From Candidatus Aminicenantota bacterium (GTDB lineage Bacteria > Acidobacteriota > Aminicenantia > S016-38): a DNA stretch of 7,199 bases. The notes under the pieces were generated by a model. The model was given only the letters and a program-made list of their open reading frames with translations, ran no database searches and was not told the DNA's origin. Position 1 is the first letter of the stretch; every line of letters starts with the position of its first letter. This document shows, piece after piece, positions 1 through 6,173 of this stretch. The translations under genes were made by a program, and so were the position numbers. The DNA lies in NCBI GenBank assembly GCA_027062035.1, contig JAMOUL010000113.1, forward strand, positions 1 to 7,199, read 5' to 3'.

Positions 1-438
1 CCACTTTTCATAACCAATCTTCTGGAGGGCAAAAAAATACCTCTTTATGGAAGTGGGGAAAATGTGAGAGAATGGATATTTGTGGAGGACTGCGTTGAAG
101 GAATCTGGATTGCTCTTCAGAAGGGCAGGGATGGGGAAGCATATAATCTTTCGTCGGGCTTCGAATTAAAAAACATAGACCTGGTAAAGTTAATATTGAA
201 GGAAATGGGAAAATCCGATTCAATGATAGAGTTTGTAAAGGACCGGCCAGGCCATGATATAAGATACTCCATTGACAGCTCAAAGCTCAGGGCTCTGGGC
301 TGGGCCCCGGAACACGAATTCCAGACCGCCCTTAAAATTACAATAGAGTGGTATACGAAAAACAGGGATTGGTGGAAGAGGAGGAAAGAATCCGGTAACT
401 TCAAAGAATATTACTCTAAAAATTACCAAAGGAGGTAG
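1..438 (+). CDS. rfbB: dTDP-glucose 4,6-dehydratase, C-terminal part (5' end outside window)
   Basis: The reading frame is open from base 1, so the gene begins before the window; 145 C-terminal residues are visible and roughly 190 are missing if it has the usual length near 330-350. The GTG at 64 is an internal Val codon, because the family pattern (Tyr-Gly-x-Gly-x-Asn-Val-Arg-Glu-Trp, then a Val-Glu-Asp triplet) runs straight through it. Other RfbB hallmarks are a GEAYNLSSG stretch, the DRPGHD motif followed by RYSID, LGW, and a Glu-Trp-Tyr...Trp-Trp ending. The enzyme dehydrates dTDP-D-glucose to dTDP-4-keto-6-deoxy-D-glucose in the cytoplasm, the entry to dTDP-L-rhamnose and related sugars. 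The NAD-binding and catalytic residues lie outside the window, so activity cannot be judged. Its stop codon (436-438) directly follows the next gene's Shine-Dalgarno sequence, and the genes are separated by 2 bp, so co-transcription is likely. A related UDP- or CDP-sugar SDR is a less likely alternative. Confidence 0.9.
   Translation, partial: PLFITNLLEGKKIPLYGSGENVREWIFVEDCVEGIWIALQKGRDGEAYNLSSGFELKNIDLVKLILKEMGKSDSMIEFVKDRPGHDIRYSIDSSKLRALGWAPEHEFQTALKITIEWYTKNRDWWKRRKESGNFKEYYSKNYQRR
428..435 (+). promoter_or_regulatory. Shine-Dalgarno sequence for the GTG-started GMD-like gene
   Basis: A full AAAGGAGG lies five bases before the GTG at 441 and inside the last codons of the upstream dehydratase gene. 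It supports GTG at 441 as the start, which also places the Rossmann glycine motif at residues 7-13 as expected. Confidence 0.85.
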
Positions 439-440
439 AT

Positions 441-1397
441 GTGAACGTACTTATAACAGGAATAACTGGATTTGCAGGGTCCCACCTCGCAGATTATATT
501 CTCGAAAATCATCCTGATGTAACTGTATATGGAATTGTAAGATGGCGTTCGAGGATGGAAAATGTTGAACACCTGAGGGGAAAAATTCACCTTATTGAGG
601 GAGATATCAGGGATTACGTTTCAATAAGAAGCGTAATCGAAGAAGTAAAGCCGGAAATTATTTTCCATCTGGCCGCACAGAGTTTCGTTCCCACCTCCTG
701 GAAAGCACCTCAGGAAACATTAACAACCAACATAATTGGTCAAACAAACATCTTTGAAGCGGTCAGGGAACTGGGACTGAATCCTGCCATTCAAATTGCC
801 GGTTCAAGTGAAGAATATGGACTTGTCTATGAAAACGAGGTTCCAATTAAAGAATCCAATCCATTAAGGCCTTTAAGCCCTTACGCTGTATCAAAAATTG
901 CGCAGGATTTTCTGGGTTATCAATATTTCAAAAGCTACGGGATGAGAATAATAAGGACAAGGGGTTTCAACCATACCGGTCCGCGCAGGGGAGAAGTATT
1001 TGTAACTTCTAATTTTTCAAAACAGATAGCTCTTATAGAAAAGGGAAAACAAGAACCTGTTATAAAGGTAGGAAACCTGGATGCGATAAGGGACTTTACC
1101 GATGTGAGGGATATGGTAAGGGGCTATTGGTTTGCTGCAACCAGGGGGGAACCAGGAGAAGTGTATAACATCTGTTCCGGAAAGGGGTACAGAATAAAAG
1201 AAATTCTTGATATGCTGCTTTCTTTTTCAAAGGTAAAGGTAAAGGTGGAATTAGACCCTGAAAGGCTGCGTCCTTCAGATGTTCCGGTACTCATTGGAGA
1301 TAATACAAAGTTCAGGGAAAAGACCGGATGGTCACCGAAAATTCCCTTTGAAAAAACAGTCAAAGATCTTCTGAACTACTGGAGGGAACGGGTTTGA
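441..1397 (+). CDS. gmd: GDP-mannose 4,6-dehydratase-like short-chain dehydrogenase (GMD/RMD family)
   Basis: This 318-residue extended SDR begins at GTG. The NAD(P)-binding motif GITGFAG is at residues 7-13. The active-site segment Ser-Ser-Glu-Glu-Tyr-Gly is at 122-127, with Glu124 aligning to the catalytic Glu of E. coli GMD. The YxxxK pair is Tyr148/Lys152. The NHTGPRRGE-x-FVT stretch (177-189) resembles GMD, while GNLDAIRDFTDVRD (211-224) and the LRPSDVP region (276-282) also occur in GDP-6-deoxy-D-mannose reductases. GMD converts GDP-D-mannose to GDP-4-keto-6-deoxy-D-mannose in the cytosol. At 318 residues it is shorter than E. coli GMD (about 370). I favour dehydratase because of the PRRGE segment and because the next gene is a clearer reductase, but the two roles are hard to separate by eye. 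It overlaps the next gene by 4 bp and its C-terminus closely matches that paralogue. Confidence 0.82.
   Translation: MNVLITGITGFAGSHLADYILENHPDVTVYGIVRWRSRMENVEHLRGKIHLIEGDIRDYVSIRSVIEEVKPEIIFHLAAQSFVPTSWKAPQETLTTNIIGQTNIFEAVRELGLNPAIQIAGSSEEYGLVYENEVPIKESNPLRPLSPYAVSKIAQDFLGYQYFKSYGMRIIRTRGFNHTGPRRGEVFVTSNFSKQIALIEKGKQEPVIKVGNLDAIRDFTDVRDMVRGYWFAATRGEPGEVYNICSGKGYRIKEILDMLLSFSKVKVKVELDPERLRPSDVPVLIGDNTKFREKTGWSPKIPFEKTVKDLLNYWRERV
1381..1386 (+). promoter_or_regulatory. Intragenic Shine-Dalgarno sequence for the TTG-started RMD-like gene
   Basis: GGAGGG sits inside the Trp-Arg-Glu-Arg codons at the end of the GMD-like gene, seven bases before the TTG at 1394. It supports the TTG start, which is also the only start compatible with the glycine motif at residues 7-13. 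Translation of the two genes is probably coupled. Confidence 0.75.
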
Positions 1398-2311
1398 AAT
1401 ACCTTCTTACCGGATCCTGTGGCTTTATTGGAAGACACTTATACAAAAAATTAAGGGAAGAAGGGGAAGAAGTATTCGGGCTTTCAGGAATAGATTGTGA
1501 GACCTCAGATAAAAAATTGATTATAGGAAAGGATGATCTTTCTCCAATAGCAGAATACAGGCCCGATGTAATCTTTCATCTGGCAGGACAGAGTCATGTC
1601 GGTGAAAGCTGGAAGGAATTTAAAGCCACCTATGAAATAAACTTTCTGGGCACTGTAGAGGTTCTGGAAACCCTTGCAGCAGCCAGACTTAAACCAGTAT
1701 TTATTCTTGCTTCCTCCGCAGAAGTTTATGGTAATGTTAAAAAGGACGAGCAACCCCTGAGCGAAAAGAGAAAGCCTGCTCCGCTTTCCCACTACGGGAT
1801 TTCAAAGCTCGCAGCAGAAGAAGTTGCCCTCTTTTATAGAAGGGTATATGGAATTAAGAGCATTATTGTAAGGTTTTTTAACCAGACCGGTCCGGGACAG
1901 AGCCCTCGATTTGCTGCCCCATCCTTTGCAAAGAGAATAGCCGAAGCAGAAAAGGGACTGATAAAACCCATACTTGAAGTTGGGAATCTCGATGCAGTCA
2001 GGGATTTTACAGATGTAAGGGATGGAATAGAAGCTCTTTACCTCCTTTCAAAAAAGGGAAAACCAGGGGAAATATATAATATCGGCTCTGGAAAGGTTTA
2101 CTCCATCAGGGAAATTCTGGAAATTCTTCTGTCCTTTTCTGATATTAATTTCGAGGTAAAGGTCAGGAGGGCAAAATTGAGAAAAACTGATATTCCAATT
2201 CTATGGGCAGATATAAGCAAGATAAACAGAATCACAGGATGGACTGCCACCATTCCCATAGAAAAAACCCTTCTGGACCTTCTGAATTACTGGAGGGAAC
2301 GGGTTGGATGA
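1394..2311 (+). CDS. rmd: GDP-6-deoxy-D-mannose reductase-like short-chain dehydrogenase
   Basis: This 305-residue extended SDR starts at TTG and overlaps the previous stop by four bases (TTGA). Visible motifs are GSCGFIG at residues 7-13 (cofactor binding), FHLAGQSHV near 61-69, Ser-Ser-Ala-Glu-Val-Tyr-Gly at 107-113, and YxxxK as Tyr134/Lys138. The stretch NQTGPGQSPRF (163-173), followed by a phenylalanine-alanine-lysine element and VGNLDAVRDFTDVRD (196-210), is typical of RMD proteins. RMD reduces GDP-4-keto-6-deoxy-D-mannose to GDP-D-rhamnose, so this gene would complete a two-step pathway with its neighbour. The two proteins are clearly paralogous, most strongly in the C-terminal third, where both end in an identical ten-residue block (DLLNYWRERV). 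Automated annotation may call either one GDP-mannose 4,6-dehydratase. An epimerase or reductase acting on another GDP-sugar remains possible. Confidence 0.8.
   Translation: MKYLLTGSCGFIGRHLYKKLREEGEEVFGLSGIDCETSDKKLIIGKDDLSPIAEYRPDVIFHLAGQSHVGESWKEFKATYEINFLGTVEVLETLAAARLKPVFILASSAEVYGNVKKDEQPLSEKRKPAPLSHYGISKLAAEEVALFYRRVYGIKSIIVRFFNQTGPGQSPRFAAPSFAKRIAEAEKGLIKPILEVGNLDAVRDFTDVRDGIEALYLLSKKGKPGEIYNIGSGKVYSIREILEILLSFSDINFEVKVRRAKLRKTDIPILWADISKINRITGWTATIPIEKTLLDLLNYWRERVG
2292..2297 (+). promoter_or_regulatory. Intragenic Shine-Dalgarno sequence for the TTG-started lipid-kinase fusion gene
   Basis: GGAGGG, again within the codons for the C-terminal Trp-Arg-Glu-Arg, stands six bases before the TTG at 2304. 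The ATG at 2308 is followed almost immediately by a stop in its own frame, so TTG is the credible start. The family's N-terminal Arg-Lys-x-x-His motif falls within the first ten residues of that frame. Confidence 0.75.
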
Positions 2312-3509
2312 GAATCTGAGAAAACTCATCCACATCTGCTTCGGACTCCCAATTTTTCTGCTTTTATTCCTCAACTGGTGGCAGGCTTCTCTTATAGCAT
2401 TTTTAGCCTTCCTTCACAATATCCTGATACTTCCCATGTACGGGAAAAAAATTTTCAGGTCAAGGTGGGACAGAGGGATCATACTTTACCCCCTATCTGT
2501 TCTGATTCTCCTTGTTCTCTTCAGAGAAAGGCTCTGGGTTGCAGCCGCAGCATGGTCCCTGCTTTCCTTTTCAGACGGAATAGCGTCGATTATGGGAAAG
2601 AAATCCAGGAAAAAGCTTCCGTGGAACAGGGAAAAAAGTTTTCGTGGAACAGGAGCCTTTTTACTGACAGGCTTTATTCTTTCTCCCTTCTTTTACTGGC
2701 TGATAAAGGGAAACATGTCCACCAGAGAATTTTTGATAATCATTTCTGCTGTGCTGCTTACAGGCCTGTTTGAATCCTTCAATACGGGCGTGGATGATAA
2801 CATAATCGTACCCTTTGCCTTTCTTTATTTCTTCCGCCTGGGTGAGGTTATAAAATTTAAAACCCCATCCTCGCTTGAGATGAAAATAATACCGGCAATA
2901 GTTGTTCTGTCCTTTCTGGTATATCTGCTCAAAATTCTTGACCTTCCAGGAAGCGTATCCGCATTGATTGTTGGTACAGGAATTCTTCATTTCGGAGGAG
3001 TCCCGATTTTTATCATTCTCCTGGGATTTTTCATCATTTCAGAGGCTGCCTCCTTTTACAAAAAATCCGAAAAAAATGGTATAAAACGTGGCTGGGAAAG
3101 TGTATGGGCAAAGGGCGGTCCTGCCCTGCTGTTCACCATCCTCGGATTCCCACAGGGAGCTGTGGTGGCACTTGCCGAAGCAACATATGATACTGTTGCC
3201 ACTGAGATAGGTTCGGTATCAGGCACAACAGTCTTTTCTCCCCTTACAATGAAAAGAACAAGGAGAGGGGAAAGCGGTGGAATGAGTCCTGAGGGAAGTA
3301 TTGCCGGTTTTCTGGCAGCTTTTCTTCTTCTGGGAATCTCGGTATGGCTCGGAATCAGGATCGATTATACCCTTGCAGCTCTTATAATCGTTCTCGTAAA
3401 CCTTTTTGAACCTGTATTAAAAATCCCCTGCCACGTATCCCATTCCTTTGCGAACTTCATCACTGCATACGTGGCAGGGGAAATTTATATAATTACTGGA
3501 ATCTTATAG
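2304..3509 (+). CDS. Fusion of dolichol/phytol kinase-like domain and DUF92 (TMEM19/VTE6-like) domain, integral membrane
   Basis: This is a 401-residue polytopic membrane protein made of two families. Residues 1 to about 185 match the SEC59/DGK1/VTE5 polyprenol kinase group: an N-terminal RKLIH, the FSDGIASIMGKK nucleotide-binding-type motif (89-100), LPWNREKSFRGT (105-116), and the DDN-x-x-VP signature (164-170). Known members phosphorylate dolichol, phytol or diacylglycerol, usually with CTP. Residues from about 193 to 401 match DUF92: a Lys-Arg-x-x-Trp element (261-264), the ATYDTVATEIG motif (293-303), and RRGESGGMSPEGS (320-332). The plant DUF92 protein VTE6 phosphorylates phytyl phosphate. 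The chain could therefore carry out two successive phosphorylations of an isoprenoid alcohol; that is inference, and the substrate is unknown. It overlaps the RMD-like gene by 8 bp, which suggests a link to glycan or carrier-lipid metabolism. Its 3' end overlaps the opposing gene by 17 bp and carries that operon's likely terminator. Confidence 0.82.
   Translation: MDENLRKLIHICFGLPIFLLLFLNWWQASLIAFLAFLHNILILPMYGKKIFRSRWDRGIILYPLSVLILLVLFRERLWVAAAAWSLLSFSDGIASIMGKKSRKKLPWNREKSFRGTGAFLLTGFILSPFFYWLIKGNMSTREFLIIISAVLLTGLFESFNTGVDDNIIVPFAFLYFFRLGEVIKFKTPSSLEMKIIPAIVVLSFLVYLLKILDLPGSVSALIVGTGILHFGGVPIFIILLGFFIISEAASFYKKSEKNGIKRGWESVWAKGGPALLFTILGFPQGAVVALAEATYDTVATEIGSVSGTTVFSPLTMKRTRRGESGGMSPEGSIAGFLAAFLLLGISVWLGIRIDYTLAALIIVLVNLFEPVLKIPCHVSHSFANFITAYVAGEIYIITGIL
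3419..3481 (-). terminator. Rho-independent terminator of the minus-strand operon, embedded in the opposing CDS
   Basis: A perfect 15-bp inverted repeat pairs 3424-3438 with 3467-3481 around a 28-base loop, and nine or more of the pairs are G-C. Read on the minus strand, the stem starts 11 bases after the TonB gene's stop codon. One A and then five T residues (complement of 3423-3419) follow it. On the plus strand there is no T-tract after the stem, and it lies in translated sequence, so action there is unlikely. The loop is longer than usual, which lowers certainty. Confidence 0.68.
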
Positions 3510-5382
3510 TAATAACCTTCCAGACCTTTACTCCAACCCCTTTCTTACGGGGAGGTGTGAATTTCCACTTCATAAGGGTTTTTCTGGCTTCATCTTCGAA
3601 GTATCCCCTGGGAGTTCCTCTAATTATCCTCACCTGAACGACATCTCCCTTCTCGTTAATAAGGATGGAAGCCATAACGCTTCCCTTTATTCTTAATCTT
3701 CTGGCTTTTGCAGGCATACGGGGAGGTACCTTTTTTATAATTGCGAGAGGTAAATCCAGCTCATTAATAGGGACAATAGAACCCGGTATTACCTGAGGTT
3801 CCTTTTTTACTGGCACTGGCTTCTGCTGAACAGGGGGCTGAACTGGTTTTGTTTCCTGAGTCTTTGGAGGCTGGGTTTCCTGAGTCTGAGGTTGCTGGGG
3901 ACCGGAACTCTGGGTAACGGTTTGAGAAACCTCTCCCGTTCTCTTTGTCTCCACAGCAGGTGCTTCCGTAGTGCCCGTTTCTGTTTTTTGTTCTGTTTGT
4001 GCAGTCTGAGTAACTGGAGTTGTACCGGGGGCTTCCGTCTTTGCTGGAGCAGAAGGAGCCTGATTTTGTCTGCGTTTTAACTGTGTTAAAAGTTCAATTC
4101 TGGCCGCCTGCAGCATTCTCTGCCTTTCCTCCTGGAGCTTTTTCTGAAATTCTTCCTGCTGCTGCTGGGTAAGTTTTCCATATCTCTCTTCATATTCCTT
4201 CCTTAGCTGAGCTTCTTTTTCCTTCATCTTGGCTTCCACCAGCATATTGATTCGTCTCTCCAGTTCTTCCTGGCTTATTGCCGGCTTGGCAGCAGGTTTA
4301 CTGAGTATAAGAAAGATTATTATTCCCAGCAGCACCATGGCCAGAGCGGCAATTGCAGGTATCACCGGAAATCCCTTTTTCTTCTCCTCTTCCTCTGGAT
4401 ATGTAGCCTCAACCTCCACAGGTTCCTCCACTATCTCAACCGGGATCTTCTCGGACTCCCTTTTAACCAGTTTCTGCCTTTCCAGGGTTTCATCGTGGAA
4501 AAGATTGTTCATATAATAGGCCAGATTGAAGGTTGTGGGAGTTATATCCTCTTCTGTTATGAACTCCTCGAGGACAGAACGGAGAATATCCACATTCTTA
4601 TACCTCTCACCCTCAGGAGCAAGGGCCTTCTTTAGAATCTTTCGTAACCCCTCCGGTATTTCCCTGCTGCCTTCGTATTCAACGAGCATGGGTGTTCTGG
4701 AAACCTGCGCATCCGGGTCCTTCTCAGGTGAAAAGTGTTTACCGGTGAGCAGGAAGAAGAGCAATGCACCCACGGAATAAACGTCTGCCTTCGGTGAAGG
4801 TTTTATCTTCTCCACAAGCTCTGGAGCAAGGAATGTGGCCCTTTCCATAATTAGATCCCTGGCGAGCTTTCTGTCCACATCATAAACCACCTGAAGTACT
4901 CCATAGTTCAGAATGTAAACAACACCATCAAGACCTATCATTATCTCATCAGGTGACAGGAGATTGTGATAAACCGGCATTCCCTTATATTGAAAACTGT
5001 TCAGGTACTGGAGTCCAGAAAGAATCTGGATAACAGTCTGAATGGGAATGTCAAAGGAAAAGGGGAGATTCCTTTTTTTAAGATTCTGGAGCGTGGCGGT
5101 TAGAGTATAAAATTCCCTGCACCTTGTGGCTATATACTTCCCATCTCTACACCCGCCCCAAATTTCATATGGAAGAATGCTGGGGTGGTTTAATCCCTTT
5201 GAAAATTCAAAAAACTCCGTGAGCGCTTTCCACTTGCGCTCAGGGTTAAACTCCTCCCTTACATTGATGACCATGTACTGAACCACTTCCTTCTGGTCAT
5301 CTCTGGTAAGGGAAAAGTTAATCTCTCCAAGGATGTTTGATCCTGTTTTTTGGAGTTCATAAAACCTGCAATATTTCTTCAT
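3493..5382 (-). CDS. Membrane-spanning pseudokinase-TonB fusion protein
   Basis: The 629-residue protein starts at ATG 5382 with a GGGG-centred ribosome site five bases upstream. Residues 20 to about 275 have a Ser/Thr-kinase fold: NHPSILPY (65-72), APE (186-188), KADVYSVGALLFFLLTG (198-214) and the late Arg260. The catalytic residues are replaced. There is no glycine-rich loop, the VAIK lysine position reads VIN (38-40), HRDLKPEN reads HNLLSPDE (139-146), and DFG reads NYG (159-161). A single membrane span at about 338-361 follows three lysines, so the kinase part should be cytoplasmic. The periplasmic part holds a charged coiled coil (about 369-440), a Pro/Gln/Thr-rich linker (about 441-545) and a TonB C-terminal domain (about 550-629) with PPRMPAKAR, KGSV, and the terminal Lys-Trp-Lys-Phe-x-Pro signature. 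TonB proteins couple inner-membrane energy to outer-membrane partners. No ExbB/ExbD gene is visible. Its role is probably regulatory or force-transmitting; the partner is unknown. Confidence 0.87.
   Translation of the reverse strand: MKKYCRFYELQKTGSNILGEINFSLTRDDQKEVVQYMVINVREEFNPERKWKALTEFFEFSKGLNHPSILPYEIWGGCRDGKYIATRCREFYTLTATLQNLKKRNLPFSFDIPIQTVIQILSGLQYLNSFQYKGMPVYHNLLSPDEIMIGLDGVVYILNYGVLQVVYDVDRKLARDLIMERATFLAPELVEKIKPSPKADVYSVGALLFFLLTGKHFSPEKDPDAQVSRTPMLVEYEGSREIPEGLRKILKKALAPEGERYKNVDILRSVLEEFITEEDITPTTFNLAYYMNNLFHDETLERQKLVKRESEKIPVEIVEEPVEVEATYPEEEEKKKGFPVIPAIAALAMVLLGIIIFLILSKPAAKPAISQEELERRINMLVEAKMKEKEAQLRKEYEERYGKLTQQQQEEFQKKLQEERQRMLQAARIELLTQLKRRQNQAPSAPAKTEAPGTTPVTQTAQTEQKTETGTTEAPAVETKRTGEVSQTVTQSSGPQQPQTQETQPPKTQETKPVQPPVQQKPVPVKKEPQVIPGSIVPINELDLPLAIIKKVPPRMPAKARRLRIKGSVMASILINEKGDVVQVRIIRGTPRGYFEDEARKTLMKWKFTPPRKKGVGVKVWKVITIRFQ
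3851..3887 (-). repeat. Short in-frame direct repeat in the TonB linker
   Basis: The 13-base word GTTTCCTGAGTCT (plus-strand reading) occurs at 3851-3863 and again at 3875-3887, 24 bases apart. That spacing equals eight codons, and both copies encode Thr-Gln-Glu-Thr within the Pro/Gln/Thr-rich periplasmic linker (residues near 500-511). It suggests that the linker grew or varied by in-frame duplication. Confidence 0.6.
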
Positions 5383-5387
5383 TTTTT

Positions 5388-5391
5388 CCCC
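5388..5391 (-). promoter_or_regulatory. Ribosome binding site of the pseudokinase-TonB gene
   Basis: On the minus strand AAGGGGA stands in an otherwise almost pure A/T leader, with five bases between the last G and the ATG at 5382. It is weaker than the AAAGGAGG in front of the upstream TPR gene. Confidence 0.55.
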
Positions 5392-5415
5392 TTTTTATTT
5401 TATTTTCACAATTTT

Positions 5416-5443
5416 ATCTTATAACGATATCACTTTTTTTCAA
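5416..5443 (-). promoter_or_regulatory. Possible weak sigma-70-like promoter before the pseudokinase-TonB gene
   Basis: On the minus strand TTGAAA (5443-5438) is followed after 16 bases by TAAGAT (5421-5416), inside the only gap of the operon (47 bp, 5383-5429, very A/T-rich). The match is partial and A/T-rich DNA produces such hits by chance. I see no hairpin in the gap, so read-through from the TPR gene is equally likely. Confidence 0.22.
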
Positions 5444-6173
5444 GTTTTTTAAGCCGCTCCTCAGCCTTTATTTTTATATTCGCGTCGGAGGGTACCACAA
5501 GTATTTTACTATAAGCACCCTTAGCTTCCTCAATCTTACCCTCCTTTTCATAAACCTCGGCAAGGGCAAAGAGCAACCTCGGATTGTCCCTATCCTTCTC
5601 CAGGGCTGTTTTATAAAGTTCTTCCGCCTTTGCATAATCCCCTTCCTCTGCATAGATATACCCCTTCAAAGCATAGGCAGGTGCATAATTCTTATTAGCA
5701 GCAATCGCAAGGTCAAGGGAAGCCAGAGCTTTTATTTTTTCGCCCTTCTTCAAATACAGCTTGGCCATATTTAAATGCACCACTTCCTTGGTAGGATACG
5801 CCACATCTTCAAGGGCCCTTTTGAATTCTTTCTCCGCCTCGTCATACCTTCCCTTCTCTGTAAGGATGACGCCCAGAAGATTATGGGAAGGGCCATAAGC
5901 TGGATTCAGGGAAATTACCTTTCTGAAATAGTACTCCGCCTTGTCTATATTACCTATCATGGAATAGGCTATACCAAGCGCATGGAAGGTCTGGAAATTC
6001 TTGGGGTTCATCTTTGCAGCCTTTACAAGATAGGAAATCGCTCTGTTAGGTTGTTTCTTCTGGAGCATCGCCACTCCCATATTGTAATAGTAAAATTCAT
6101 CCTTCTTTTTCTTCTTTCCATAAACAGGTGCTATAAGCACCATTATGATAAGTGCAATCCATATTTTCTTCAT
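5430..6173 (-). CDS. TPR-repeat protein, PilW/PilF/Tgl-like, with N-terminal signal-like segment
   Basis: The 247-residue protein begins MKKIW, then has a hydrophobic core to about residue 17 and a VYG possible cleavage site at 17-19, followed by five lysines (20-24). Six tetratricopeptide repeats fill nearly all of the rest, at about 25-59, 60-93, 94-130, 131-163, 164-197 and 198-234. The third-to-fourth repeat junction has a Tyr-Pro-Thr-x-Glu-Val step after an RALED element (119-132), which resembles PilF/PilW/Tgl, the six-TPR pilotins that help assemble the type IV pilus secretin. Those proteins are lipoproteins, but no lipobox cysteine is present here, so the pilotin role is tentative. 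A generic TPR scaffold is the alternative. It overlaps the cyclase gene by ATGA and precedes the pseudokinase-TonB gene by 47 bp, so it may act as a periplasmic or membrane scaffold for one of them. Confidence 0.8.
   Translation of the reverse strand: MKKIWIALIIMVLIAPVYGKKKKKDEFYYYNMGVAMLQKKQPNRAISYLVKAAKMNPKNFQTFHALGIAYSMIGNIDKAEYYFRKVISLNPAYGPSHNLLGVILTEKGRYDEAEKEFKRALEDVAYPTKEVVHLNMAKLYLKKGEKIKALASLDLAIAANKNYAPAYALKGYIYAEEGDYAKAEELYKTALEKDRDNPRLLFALAEVYEKEGKIEEAKGAYSKILVVPSDANIKIKAEERLKKLEKK

Noticed and set aside
64..438. GTG at 64 as the start of a small epimerase-like gene
   Set aside because: The frame is open to base 1 and encodes the RfbB sequence leading directly into this Val codon, so the gene is cut by the window edge.
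2378..2990. Additional frames on both strands within the lipid-kinase fusion gene
   Set aside because: They overlap the region holding the conserved kinase motifs in the main frame and show no motifs of their own.
3424..3481. The inverted repeat as a mobile-element end, attachment site or plus-strand attenuator
   Set aside because: There is no target duplication or transposase nearby and no T-tract on the plus strand; the position just after the minus-strand stop codon fits a terminator better.
3748..4062. Repetitive Pro/Gln/Thr-coding stretch as a CRISPR or tandem-repeat array
   Set aside because: Only one short 13-base repeat pair is present, in frame within a TonB linker; there are no regular spacers.
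3493..5382. Active serine/threonine protein kinase
   Set aside because: The lysine, HRD and DFG catalytic positions are all replaced, so phosphotransfer by the usual mechanism is not supported.
5337..5774. Plus-strand open frame opposite the TPR gene and the gap before the pseudokinase gene
   Set aside because: It is the antisense shadow of well-supported minus-strand genes; its translation is rich in Phe/Leu/Ile from poly-T runs and has no family motif.
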